From Ricinus communis (taxonomy: Eukaryota > Streptophyta > Magnoliopsida > Malpighiales > Euphorbiaceae): a DNA stretch of 64,000 nt. This document shows positions 11,928 to 22,689 of this stretch, in pieces (position 1 is the stretch's first letter; each line of letters starts with the position of its first letter). A model generated the notes under the pieces. The model searched no databases and was not told the origin of the DNA. It worked only from the letters and a program-made list of their open reading frames with translations. The stretch lies in assembly GCF_019578655.1 (NCBI RefSeq), contig NC_063261.1, positions 27,259,126 to 27,323,125 on the forward strand. Reading direction: 5' to 3'. Both the position numbers and the translations under genes were made by a program.

Positions 11928-13108
11928 TTAGTGCCTAGAAAGTCGAGCGGATGTCAGAACTTTTATGGTTGAGTTGGTGATTGTAAGAAGCTTAAGAAAG
12001 GTGGCAGGAGTATTTTCGGATGCTCGGAAATCCAGAGAAACTTAAGCGAACATTGTTTATTTTTCTAAGTAGAACAAGTGTTTTAAAATACAATATTGCG
12101 CCCAGTCCCGTAAGAATGCATATGGCATTTCACTATTAGGCATACATAAATTCATTTTAAGGCATGCATCATACATCGTGCATTACAACCCTTGGTGATA
12201 GGGGCATCATCACCCTGGTGCGCGAAATTGTAAAATTTTATATAAAGAAATGGTTAGAGGTTTTACGATTTTATAAAAGTATTTTTCCAAGATAATAAAG
12301 CCTTTATCAATGATGATTATAAAGTAAATAAATAAGTAAATATTTCAAGCGAATGGTGTTAGCTTGAGAATTCTCTGGATGACGAGCTGAGTTGCTGTGA
12401 GAATGAATCTGTGGCGTAGTAGGCCCCATGTTAGATAATAAAGGACGCTTTTGGATGTTATGTCATTGATGATGTGATATGGATGTTAAGAATTTTCTGC
12501 GTGTGTAAGGGCATGTCATTTGGAAGGAAGTTGGCGAGTAGATTGTAGGCAAGACTAGAGTTGGTCCAGGTCTATAAAAGGAGGTTCATTTTCATGACGA
12601 CTTTTAGAAGCAGAAGGTTTGTGCGAACCCGAGTGGGGGCACGTGGAGATTGGTGTTAGAGAGTATGTATTCATAAGGTGACTTTTATGTCATAAGTGAT
12701 GTGGCTCGGTAAGAAAATAAGGTTATGGAGACCCTTGGTTTTGTTGGCAAGTTGGTGAGGTGGCATGTAAGGTGGACTTGCCGCCAAGTATTAGTAATGT
12801 TCTCTAAGGTCAAATCCAGTTGTTTGTAAGTCTGAGTTGAGGAAGTGTATTTTCGATCTTTTGCTCGTGTTGGACCCTTATTGTGTGGAAGCAAGTAAAG
12901 ATTTGGTTTCCGATGAGTAGTAAGTGAGGATCGTAGATTTTCAGGTTCGCCAGTTTTATTCAAGGGTTTTATCGATGAGTCTTGTGGTTTAGTTTAGTTT
13001 CTGCCGAGAAAAGTTCCCGAGAAGCCGAGTGGAGATGAGAGGTTCCTAATTAGTTTCAGTCTTAAGTGAAGCCCCTTTTCTTTTAAAATTCGAGGGCAAA
13101 TTTTTTTT
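11928..13108 (+). other. Retrotransposon internal region, right remnant
   Basis: This stretch starts with the duplicated TTAGT and resumes the host element. No integrase or chromodomain can be read, only scattered stops. The last 60 bases, with a CGAGGGCAAATTTTTT stretch before the purine tract, resemble the 3' end of Ty3 chromovirus internal regions. Confidence 0.55.
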
Positions 13109-13120
13109 AGGGGGGGAGAA
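13109..13120 (+). promoter_or_regulatory. Polypurine tract
   Basis: The sequence AGGGGGGGAGAA sits immediately before the 3' LTR start and would prime plus-strand DNA synthesis. Its position and composition are canonical. Confidence 0.85.
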
Positions 13121-14935
13121 TGTAATACCCCGAATTTTTATATATTTAATAATGAGTTTTTATTTAAGTTAATTTTAGCTTTATTTTTATTCGGTTTAAT
13201 TGGGCACTAGTTTCGTGGCAATCGGGCTCCGTTTGCAAATCGACGGCCGAGATCGTCCGCTAATCTCTCCGAATGATCGGGCGTCAGATCGGACAATTGG
13301 AAGTGGGAATCATCGTCAGCGCGTCGTTGTGAGTCCGATGGTGTGTCCAGATCGTCGATCGGACTCCCCTTAATTTTCTGGCCGTTGATCTTGGAAATCC
13401 TTTGATTTTAAATTTGTGTCTATTGGTTTATATTGAGTATTTGATGATATTTGTGAGTCAAAAATGATTGTCGGTCAGTTGCCTGCCTCGTATTTTGTGT
13501 TGTGTGGCGGAGTCGGGAAAATAGTGAAGTTTGGGGACCCAATTCCTGTTGTTTTGAATTGTTGGATATTTGAAGTGTTTTTCTAGCAGGTCCTGGACCC
13601 GTTTCTACGGGGGGTAATGTCCGTGTTGTAGGGGGGTTCTCGGTAGAATTCTCCGAGTCGAGATTCTTAGCCCTAGGAGTCTAGACCTAGGATTAATGAC
13701 CGATTGTTTCAGCGTTTTAATAAATTGTTTTCCGTGACTAGATTGTCCGTTTGTTCGGCTCGCTCCAACCGAGGCACCAGAGCAGAGCTAGGAGGTCGCC
13801 CAATCCTGTGAGTTAAAGTCATTTAATCATTGCACTATTGCTAAGTCTGATTTAATATGCTATTTTGAAAGTTTATGCATAATATGGTTATTAGTATCGC
13901 GAACGTAAATAATTTCAACTGGACTATTAATTATTGAAAATAATATAAATATTATTATTAGTAACGTTATAATAATACATATATTATTATTTTATCGACA
14001 CGAATTGCACATTGCCTTATCCTAAATTTTTAATCTTTATTTCGATATGTGTTGAATGATTTCATTAAACAATGATATTTATTAAATGTGATGATTGCGT
14101 TTGGAAAATGTGGCTTTCGTAGAACATGCCACCCGGTGGGTTGCGAATGATCATGGACATAAGATTATTATGGATTTGTTTGCCCCGATCGAGCATTGCT
14201 CTGGCCGAGTTCGATTGATTGCACGAGTTAAGGTCCCCGATCGAGCAATGCTCTCGGCTTATTTGGAATTCAAGTGTTCAGGCTGGAGGTAAGGACCCTG
14301 ATCGAGCTTGCTCTCTGGGCGCCAGACCTGTTGGATTAAGAGAGCCGAAAGCCACTAGAATTTGGGGTTTAGGGTTCTACCGAGCCACTCGTCCCGAAAA
14401 GAAAAGAAACAAAGATATTTTTATTTATTTATTTATTTCATTATGGTATGATGACATCATGATTTCTGTTTATGTTCAGGGTTTGATATATTGATTGGAA
14501 TAATTAATATTTCCTGTGAATACTGCATTAGTCTCTAGATTATTTGATTTTAACTCACTCTAGACCCATACCCCATTTTTTTCAGATTCGTGACTGTTAG
14601 TCCTCTCGGGACTCTTATTCAGTAACCCGACTCCTTCATCATCGGGTGATGTATTTGATTTGGTATGTAAATTGGTAAATCTTAGATTCTCCGCAGTAGT
14701 AATAGTAGATGTATCAGTTGTAAATTATGTGAGTTTCAGGTCTCGCCTAGTTTTTCTGGCAGACCGAAGTATTTATGTAGAATGTAGCTGTTAAGATAAA
14801 TTGTGGCTTTAATAATATTAATTTGAGATGAGATTTGTTTAAATCAGTGAGTGTCAGACTTACTACGGGTTTCGGTGGCCTTAAGCCTACCCATTCCCTA
14901 GTGCCGGTCATGGGCCCACGGGTGGGGTCGTGACA
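13121..14935 (+). repeat. 3' LTR, 1815 bp, internally deleted
   Basis: This repeat is homologous to the 5' LTR but lacks about 850 bp: after the first 80 or so bases it jumps to the equivalent of position 7406. Several smaller losses follow, for example near the equivalents of 7571-7600 and 8470-8560. Elsewhere the two LTRs look almost identical by eye, which suggests a fairly recent insertion followed by deletion, or a composite element. Confidence 0.88.
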
Positions 14936-14940
14936 AAAAT
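14936..14940. repeat. Target-site duplication, right copy (AAAAT)
   Basis: This matches the five bases at 6468-6472. Viral RT sequence resumes directly after it. Confidence 0.9.
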
Positions 14941-15830
14941 GCTCCTTCTGAATTTCAAAAAATCATGAATGACATTTTCAATCCTTATTCAAAGTTTTGC
15001 ATTGTCTACATTGATGATGTGTTGCTATTTTCAAATTCTCTAGAGCAACATTTCAGACACTTGGAGACATTTTTCTATGTTGTTAAGAAAAATGGTTTAG
15101 TGGTTTCAAAATCCAAGATATCTTTATTTCAAACAAAAATTAGATTTCTTGGACACTATATCTCCCGAGGTACTATCACTCCAATTGAAAGGTCTCTAGC
15201 ATTTACTTCAAAGTTTCCAGACAAAATTTTAGAAAAGACACAATTACAAAGATTCCTTAGTAGTTTAAATTATGTAATGGATTTTTATCCAAATTTGAAC
15301 TGTCTTGCAAAACCCCTTCATGATAGGTTAAAGAAAAACCCCCCTGCATGGACCGATGAGCATACAAAGATTGTCCAAAGCATAAAAAAGCAAGTTTCTG
15401 AAATACCATGTTTACACCTAGCTGATCCATCTGCATTTAAAATTGTTGAAACCGATGCATCAAATCTAGGATATGGTGGGATTCTTAAGCAAGTCCAAAA
15501 CAACAAAGAATGTATTGTCCAGTTTACTTCTACACACTGGAATGATACACAAAAAAACTATTCAACTATCAAAAAAGAAATTCTTTCGATAGTTCTGTGC
15601 ATTTCAAAATTTCAAAGCGATCTTTTAAACTAAAAATTTCTTCTAAGGATTAATTGTAAATCTGCTAAAGAAGTTTTACAAAAAGATGTTCAAAACATAG
15701 CTTCAAAATAAATTTTTGCCAGATGGCAAGCCATTCTTTCTGTTTTTGACTTTGAAATCGAATACATAAGAGGAGATTCGAATTCAATTCCAGACTTTCT
15801 TACCAGAGAGTTTCTTCAAAAATAGGAGTG
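14941..15830 (+). pseudogene. Pararetrovirus copy B, 3' part of ORF1: RT core and RNase H
   Basis: This continues copy B on the far side of the retrotransposon. The RT catalytic YIDD is at 15007-15018, followed by the thumb and connection and an RNase H domain whose catalytic-type Asp lies in the motif ETDASNLGYGG (about 15448-15480). The frame is open to a stop at 15631, a Gln codon in copy D. Additional stops are at 15709 (shared by all copies) and 15823. The domain arrangement and lack of integrase match Caulimoviridae. Confidence 0.9.
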
Positions 15831-15833
15831 AAA

Positions 15834-17261
15834 ATGCCAAGAAAATCAAAAGCAAAAGAAGAAAAATCGAAAGCAAGTTCAAAGCCTGTCCAAAGAAGGA
15901 AATTTTGCCTTTTTTTTCAAAGCCCATCAGAACCTGGATCGAAATCATCCAGGAAGAAATTGACCAAAGCAAGGCCGTAAATTCAGGAATGGTTTGCACA
16001 GCAAGATCCTGAATTCCTGAAAAGGGTCGAAGAATATTCAAAACAATTGATACAACTTCAACCCGAACCATCTCTAAAGTCATCCTCCTCTTCCAACAAG
16101 GGTAAAGGTATACTTTCTATCCCTTTTTCAAAACCCGAGATAGAAATTTTCTCTCAAAACCTATCTCAGAGCTCTAAAAGTATTTCAAAACCCAACTGTC
16201 AAGAAATAGTTTTGTCACAAACAAAACTTTTTAAATCCAACAAATATATAGAAAAGCACAATTTTTAAAACATATTGACTATTAAGGAAGGATTCTGTAC
16301 AGAAAGCCCCTCAAAACTGATTTCAAAGATTTTCCCTCCAGGTTCGTATTTCAAGCCCTGGAATATTTCAAAGCCTTAATCCTACTACCAGTCTATCCTT
16401 GAGGTAACTAGTTCTGCAAAGTTCAAACACTTCAAAAAACACAAAGACCATAAAGACCCGGCATATTCCACATGCACCATACAAAGAATCCTCCACCCTA
16501 CAGATTAGGGAATGGATTTACACTCTTCAAGATCTTTCCCAACTTCTCTCCAAAAAACCTACCCATCAAACCTAAACACTTCCTTCAACTATTGGGATTA
16601 CCAACAAGCTTGGTTTAATACCTTTCTTCTTCAAAACGAAGGACAAAGCCATTCTTAGCTTTTCTACTTCGATACAAGCTCAATCCGAACTTCAAAGATC
16701 CCCTATTGGTTTAAACAATGGTGGAATTTTTATGGCAATGTTCCTGAGACCATAATTCCAGAAGTTCTACCTCTGTTTAACCTTTTCAAAGCCCACTAAA
16801 AACCAAACAAAATAGAAAGACGTTTTCCCCAGTTACTTCTATTTTGTTCAAACTTTTTTCTCCCCTGGGTATGTGTTTGGTATTTTCATTTCAATCAAGC
16901 AGCAGATGGAGAAATCATCCTTACCTGAAGGTTCAAAGTCAAATGGTGGGATAAATTTAACCACCAAGAAAAATTATCACTAAAGTTGGTACAAAATTTC
17001 CTTTCAAAAAATAACTTCTTGCCACCTCCGAAAGAACAAACCACTTTCTTGGCACAGTAGTCCTTCATAATTCCAAAGCTAGCAGCGGCTTAGACAGAAG
17101 AGGATTTCTTACACTTGATCAAACAATTGTCGGAAACCGCCTCTTCCAAAGGAAAATCAAAAGCCTCATCTTCCTCTTCCAGCACCAGCTCGGCAGCAAT
17201 AGACCTAAATGGTGACTCAAACGAAGATGACTGTTTTGGAATTTTCAAGCCCATTAAATGA
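15834..17261 (+). pseudogene. Pararetrovirus copy B: near full-length ORF2, broken
   Basis: This is the only copy in the window with ORF2 to its end, about 475 codons. The N-terminus is basic and Ser-rich. A central Trp-rich part (about 16590-16740) has YWDYQQAWFNTF and WFKQWWNFYG motifs. The C-terminus is a low-complexity Ser run followed by an acidic stretch ending in DDCFGIF, with a TGA at 17259-17261. There are small deletions near 15893 and 15975, and stops near 16268, 16377, 16506 and 16657. No known enzymatic domain is seen; related endogenous florendoviruses carry an ORF2 of unknown role. Function remains unassigned. Confidence 0.75.
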
Positions 17262-17335
17262 CACCTCTGTAAAGCCCTTGGGTTGAAAACCAGAAATGGC
17301 AGCCCAAAATATTTTGTAATGGGCCAAAAGCCCAA
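17262..17335 (+). other. Post-ORF2 viral non-coding end of copy B
   Basis: This short stretch after the ORF2 stop is the last colinear part of copy B before the mosaic begins with a second copy of ORF2 sequence from 16797-16930. Confidence 0.5.
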
Positions 17336-17561
17336 TGAAAAAAAAACCAAACAAAATAGAAAGACGTTTTCCCCCGTTACTTCTATTTTGTTCAAACTTT
17401 TTTCTCCCCTGGGTATGTGTTTGGTATTTCCATTTTAATCAAGTAGCAGATGGAGAAATCATCCTTACCCGAAGGGGTTTTTTAGCTTTTTCCTTTTATC
17501 CAAGATCACAGTAAGATCATAGGTGTTCTTACTAGAAGAGTGGACAAGGGTTTCAGTTTTT

Positions 17562-17611
17562 AGGATTTCTTTCAAAACTTGTTTTTGGATTTCTTTCAAA
17601 ACTTGTTTTTG
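17562..17611 (-). repeat. 25-bp tandem duplication inside a mosaic fragment
   Basis: The unit GGATTTCTTTCAAAACTTGT plus five more bases occurs twice in a row. The corresponding place in copies B and D (near 5090 and 25325) has it once. Confidence 0.75.
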
Positions 17612-19273
17612 GATTTGGGGGTCATTAATATGCTTGACGGCTTCAAGAAGAGCTTCTTGTTACCTAGTGAGCATATTAATATTCTTTGAAATACCTTCAG
17701 AATCTGATTCAGAATACCTCATATAGTCTTCACCTCTCCAATCCCCAACATTGAACATCCAAAAGAGACAAGCCAGTCAGAAAAGCTCAAAAATCCAGTC
17801 TTCAAACCCTACCAAATCTCAAAGCTTTTTACAGGTTAGATTGCTAAGGAGTTCAGCATTCTTATCTTTCAGAAGAGAAGGGTAGATCAAGCCCAATGCG
17901 ATGAATCTAATGATTCATACACCTGACGGGACTTACTACTATGCATAAATGAACAATGCTTGTTTATTAGTGATATGATGCAGATTAAAATGAGTTTAAA
18001 ATCTTCTTTATGTAGATGATGTTTCTTTCCCGGAACCCAATAACTCATTTTCCCTGGTGATTTCCAAATAGAAACCATTGCTTTATTTGATACAGGAGCA
18101 GACCTCAACTGTATCAATTATGAGCTGGTTCCTAAAAGGTATCATCAAGAAACTAAAGAGAGGCTTACTTCAGCCAATAAACCAACTCCATCTCAAACAT
18201 AACCCAGATTTTCAACATCTGATATACCAAGCTCAAACAATATACTACAGAATGTTGATTACCAAAGCAATATCCCCAGACCAGTCTACAATGAACCAAA
18301 GAAAGGCTTTGAAGTAAAACAGAATCATTTTGTTGTTTTTCTTTCAAATCTTTGAGCTCTGTTTTGATGACTTTGATTTCTTTCTAAAGTTCTTGAACGG
18401 TAGGAAGAGGGTTTTTTAGCTTTTTCCCTTTTGAGGGGCTTTCTGTACAGAATCCTTTCCCAATAGTCAAAATGTTTTGAAAATTTTGCTTTTCTATATA
18501 TTCATTGGATTTAAAAAATTTTATTTGTGACAAAACTATTTCTTGAGAGTTGGGCTTTGAATCTTCTTGAGGCTTTGGATACTCTTCTTAGTGGAATAAA
18601 GAGGGCTCCACTTGTTCTTGAAGTCTTGTGATAATGGAGTAAGATGTTTTACTCCTTTTATGAAAGTTGTCTTTCAGAAACCTCAAGATTTTGAAAATCA
18701 TTTTCTTCTTCAGAATCAGAATCACTATTCTGTTTGAGAATGAGGCTTTGGAGTAAAACAGAATCATTTTATTGTTTTTCTTTTCCATCTAGGAATTGGG
18801 TTATATTTTTGAGATTTGTATTTGGTTCTGTTTGCTTTGGTGATTTAGGTTGGGTTGCACCTTCAAGGATCCATTCTTCTGGAAGAGTGATATTTTGTTT
18901 TGAAAATTTAGAAGAGGATGGCTTTTTGTAGAAATTCTCTTTGTTCTTGGGAGTCCTTCTATTTTTGAAAAATCATTTTTTCTTAAAAGATTTGGAAAAA
19001 TCTTCTTTGCATTTTCCTTTGCAGGTAGGGGAAGGCTCTATGGGCTTGCCATCCCAATCTGTTGATGTTGGATGGTTTTTCAGTGACACTTTCAAGCTCT
19101 GAATCATTGGATTCATCGCATTAGACTTGATTTATTGCACTGATATTCCTGCTGCTTTGAGGAGTATCTGGCACTAGGTTTTTTGATTTGTAGTGGGCTT
19201 TGAAAAGGTTAAACAGAGGTAGAACTTCTGGAATTATGGTCTCAGGAACATTGCCATAAAAATTCCACCATTG

Positions 19274-19542
19274 TCATGTTTACACCTAGCTGATCCGTCT
19301 GCATTTAAAATTGTTGAAACTGATGCATCAAATCTAGGATATGGTGGGATTCTTAAGCAAGTCCAAAACAACAAAGAATGTATTGTCCAGTTTTTTATGC
19401 TTTGGACAATCTTTGTATGCTCATCGGTCCATGCAGGGGGGTTTTTCTTTAACCTATCATGAAGAGGCTTTGCAAGACAGTTCAAATTTGGATAAAAATC
19501 CATTACATAATTTAAACTACCAAGGAATCTTTGTAATTGTGT
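19274..19542. repeat. Foldback junction: RNase H piece next to inverted neighbouring RT piece
   Basis: Positions 19274-19392 match 27174-27292 in plus orientation. They are followed by the reverse complement of 27003-27152, the sequence lying just upstream in copy D. This is a local head-to-head inversion. Confidence 0.75.
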
Positions 19543-21205
19543 CTATTTGGAGCTGTTGTGCTTGTGTGAGATGGTAATCCCACCATCCACTTCATAAGAG
19601 ACCCTTCTCTTTTGAAAAACTGAAGCTGCAATTTTTAAATAATAATATTGCTTTAAAAAATATTTTTATTCTTATAAAAGATCTTCAGCAAATAGTTATT
19701 TTGGGAACTCGTTTTATCAATTTAAGTACTCCTTTCATCTTCATGTAAAAGCTTTTTATTAATTTGAAAATCTTTTACAATCATGTTGATCTCTGCTTCA
19801 AGATTTTGTGTTATTACAGATGGTGATGGTGAAGAGGGGGTAGAGATGATCTCTATATCCTCATCTTCTTTCTTTGGTTCATTGTAGACTGGTCTGGAGA
19901 TATTACTTTGGTAATCAACATTCTGTAGTATATTGTTTGAGCTTAGTATATCAGATGTTGAAAATCTGGGTTGTGTTTGAGATGGAGTTGGTTCTTTGTA
20001 AGGAGCATAAATAATATAAGGTATTTTTGATACCCTTCCAATATCTATGGTCGATGTGAGGATGCTGTGTCAACCTTAATCTTAACGATTTCTCTCCACT
20101 TCATAGGAGACCCTTCTCTTCTGAAAGATAAGAATGCTGAACTCCTTAGCAATCTAACCTGTAAAAAGCTTAGTAATTTCCAAACATACAAAGATACCCT
20201 CTTCCTATATTCAAGAACTTCAGAAAGAAATCAAAGCCATCAAAACAGAGCTCAAAGATTTGAAAGAAAAACAACAAAATGATTCTATTTTACTCCAAAG
20301 CCTAATTCTCAAACAAAATAGTGATTCTGATTCTTAGACTGGTAGTAGGATTGAGGCTTTGAAATATTCCAGGGCTTGGAATACCATCCTAGAGGGAAAA
20401 TCTTTGAAATCAGTTTTGAGGGGCTTTCTGTACAGAATCCTTCCTCAATAGTCAAAATGTTTTGAAAATTTATTTGAATCAAATATTTTCTTGAGGTAAT
20501 TTCCTTTAAAACATTAATGAAGTTTTCTGGAACACTTTCAGAAACCTCAAGATTTTGAAAATCATTTTCTTCTTCAGAATCAGAATCACTATTCTGTTTG
20601 AGAATCAGGCTTTGGATACTACAAAATGTTGATTACCAAAGCAATATCCCCAGACCAGTCTACAATGAACCAAAGAAAGAAGATGAGGATATAGAGATCA
20701 TCTCTACCCCCTCTTCACCATCACCATCTGCAATAACATTAAAACATTAATGAAGTTTTCTGGAACACTTTCAGAAACCTCAAGATTTTGAAAATTATTT
20801 TCTTCTTCAGAATCAGAATCACTATTCTGTTTAAGAATCAGGCTTTGGAGTAAAACAGAATCATTTTGTTATTTTTTTCAGTGACACTTTCAAGCTCTGA
20901 ATTATTGGATTCATCGCATTGGGCTTGATCTATTGCACTGATATTCCTGCTGCTTTGAGGAGTATCTGGCACTAGGTTTTTAGAAGACTCGGAAGTTGCT
21001 AATTTGCTAAGCTGTTCTCCGACAATTGTTTGATCAACTGTAAGAAATCCTCTTCTGTTTAAGCCGCTGCTAGCTTTGGAATTATGAAGGACTTCTGTAC
21101 CAAGAAAGTGGCTCCTAAAAGCAGCAGGAATATCAGTGCAATAGATCAAGCCTAATGCGATGAATCCAATGATTTAGAGCTTGAAAGTGTCACTGAAAAA
21201 CCATC

Positions 21206-21604
21206 CAACATCAAAAGAAAAAACGATTTTTTAAAAATAGAAAGACTCCCAAGAACAAAGAGAATTTCTACAAAAAGCCATCATCTTCTAAATTTTCAAA
21301 ATAAAATTTCAAAAAAGATTTTACCCAAATTACTTGCTATAAATGTTGCAAGAAGGGCCATACTTCAAAGTACTGCAAGTTTTCCAAAAAACTCCAGGAG
21401 CTCCAAATAGAAGATGAAGTTTTAAGCAAAATTTCAGCTCTTCTTGTTGATTCCTCAAAATTTCAAAAAAGATTTTACCAAAATTACTTGCTATAAATGT
21501 GGCAAGAAGGGCCATACTTCAAAGTACTGCAAATTTTCCAAAAAACTCCATGAGCTCCAAATAGAAGATGAAGTTTTAAGTAAAATTTCAGCTATTCTTG
21601 TTGA
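21206..21604 (+). repeat. Two consecutive copies of the zinc-knuckle segment
   Basis: Two mosaic pieces (21206-21455 and 21456-21604) both carry the CCHC region, so the knuckle occurs twice within 150 bp. The first copy reads Cys where the normal sequence has Gly after the second base pair of the motif (TGTTGC in place of TGTGGC). Confidence 0.65.
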
Positions 21605-22689
21605 CTAGGCAAGAACTAGGTAGTTTTTGTAACCAGTTTGAGTGTAATCCCATAGAGCCTTCCCCTACCTGCAAAGGAAAATGCAAAAAAGATTTTTCCA
21701 AATCTTTTAAGAAAAATGATTTTTCAAAAATAGAAGGACTCCGTCTTCAAAAACAGGAGTGAAAATGCCAAGAAAATCAAAAGCAAAAGAAGAAAAATCG
21801 ACAGCAAGTTCAAAGCCTGTCCAAAGTCCAAAGAAGGAAATTTTGCCTTCTTCTTCAAAGCCCATCAGAACCTGGACCAAAATCGGGAACTCCTTTTATC
21901 AATTTAATTACTCCTTTCAAAGTAACTACTGCTGGTATTATTTTTAAAGCCAAGGATTCAAAGATTATTTTTCCTTTTATAGAAAAACCCAAAAAGAGAA
22001 ATCTCAATCTTATTAAAGCCCACTCAATTTATTAGAATGGTTTTTCTTTGAATAGAAATCTTCATGTAAAAGCTTTTTATCAATTTGAAAATCTTTTGAA
22101 ATCATGTTGATCTCTGCTTCAAGATTTTGTGTTATTGCAGATGGTGATGGTGAAGAGGGGGTAGAGATGATCAGAGGTACTGCTTTGGGTTTTGTAAGTA
22201 TTGGCTGCCATGGTCATCTGTTGTAAGAGACCAATAATATTGTATTCTGACATTCCATCTATATTCCATTCATAGACGGAGGAGGCATTAAATCTAGATT
22301 GGGTTAGGATATTCCCAATATGAAAAAGATTTTTCTGATAAACAAATTCCTACTAAAGCAAGACCCATCCAAATGAATGAAACCCTAGAAAGCCATTGTA
22401 GAATATTAATAAAAGATTTAGAGCAAAAAAGGTACCGCTTTGGGTTTTGTAAGCATTGGCTGCCATAGTCATCTGTTGTAAGAGACCAAGAATATTGTAT
22501 TCTGACATTCCATCTATATTCCATCCATAGACGGAGGAGGCACTGAATCTAGATTGGGTTAGGATATTGTTCCTATTTTCTATTCCTAGGAGTATGCCAG
22601 GTTAATCTAAGGGTTTGCCATCCCAATCTGTTGATGTTGGATGGTTTTTCAATGACACTTTCAAGCTCTGAATCATTGGATTCATCGCA

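Larger units (their letters stand above)
6473..14935 (+). mobile_element. LTR retrotransposon (Ty3 type, possibly Tekay/Del-like), coding-free, inserted in pararetrovirus copy B
   Basis: The element is bounded by long terminal repeats that start TGTAATACCCC and end GTCGTGACA. A tRNA-Met type primer-binding site (TGGTATCAGAGC, 9230-9241) follows the 5' LTR, and a purine tract (13109-13120) precedes the 3' LTR. A perfect AAAAT duplication flanks it. Apart from a nested insertion, the internal region is only about 1.6 kb and has no gag, protease, RT or integrase, so the element was mobilised in trans or has lost its genes. The PBS and the tail just before the purine tract resemble Tekay/Del chromoviruses. 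That lineage call is tentative because no protein remains. Confidence 0.9.
17336..22689. repeat. Shuffled mosaic of about 40 short pararetrovirus fragments in both orientations
   Basis: Piece by piece, almost every segment matches a different part of copies A, B or D, switching place and often strand about every 85-150 bp. Examples: 17716-17825 plus (capsid linker, 23724-23830), 17826-17882 minus (24477-24535), 18045-18178 plus (protease, 25672-25808), 18179-18301 plus (23019-23142), 18302-18430 minus (25412-25535), 18431-18560 minus (ORF2), 19618-19736 plus (protease), 19737-20048 minus (22960-23277), 21456-21604 plus (zinc knuckle), 22309-22428 plus (RT N-terminus). Two pieces (17920-18044 and 18561-18668) match nothing else here. 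None of the LTR retrotransposon appears in it. Real chromosomal scrambling and an assembly artefact are both possible. Confidence 0.85.

Noticed and set aside
964..17261. Ty3/gypsy retrotransposon identity for the viral copies
   Set aside because: No integrase, chromodomain or LTRs occur around these copies. The capsid and movement-protein-like parts and the downstream ORF2 fit Caulimoviridae.
18045..18317. 79-codon plus-strand frame that might look like a small gene
   Set aside because: It crosses the junction between a protease fragment and a linker fragment of the mosaic, so it is a chance fusion.
19234..19503. 89-codon minus-strand frame with RT similarity
   Set aside because: It reads through the foldback join and mixes sense and antisense viral sequence; it is not a gene.
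17336..22689. CRISPR-like or tandem array reading of the regular 130-bp pieces
   Set aside because: Pieces are different parts of one viral genome without a common repeat unit or spacers, in a plant genome.
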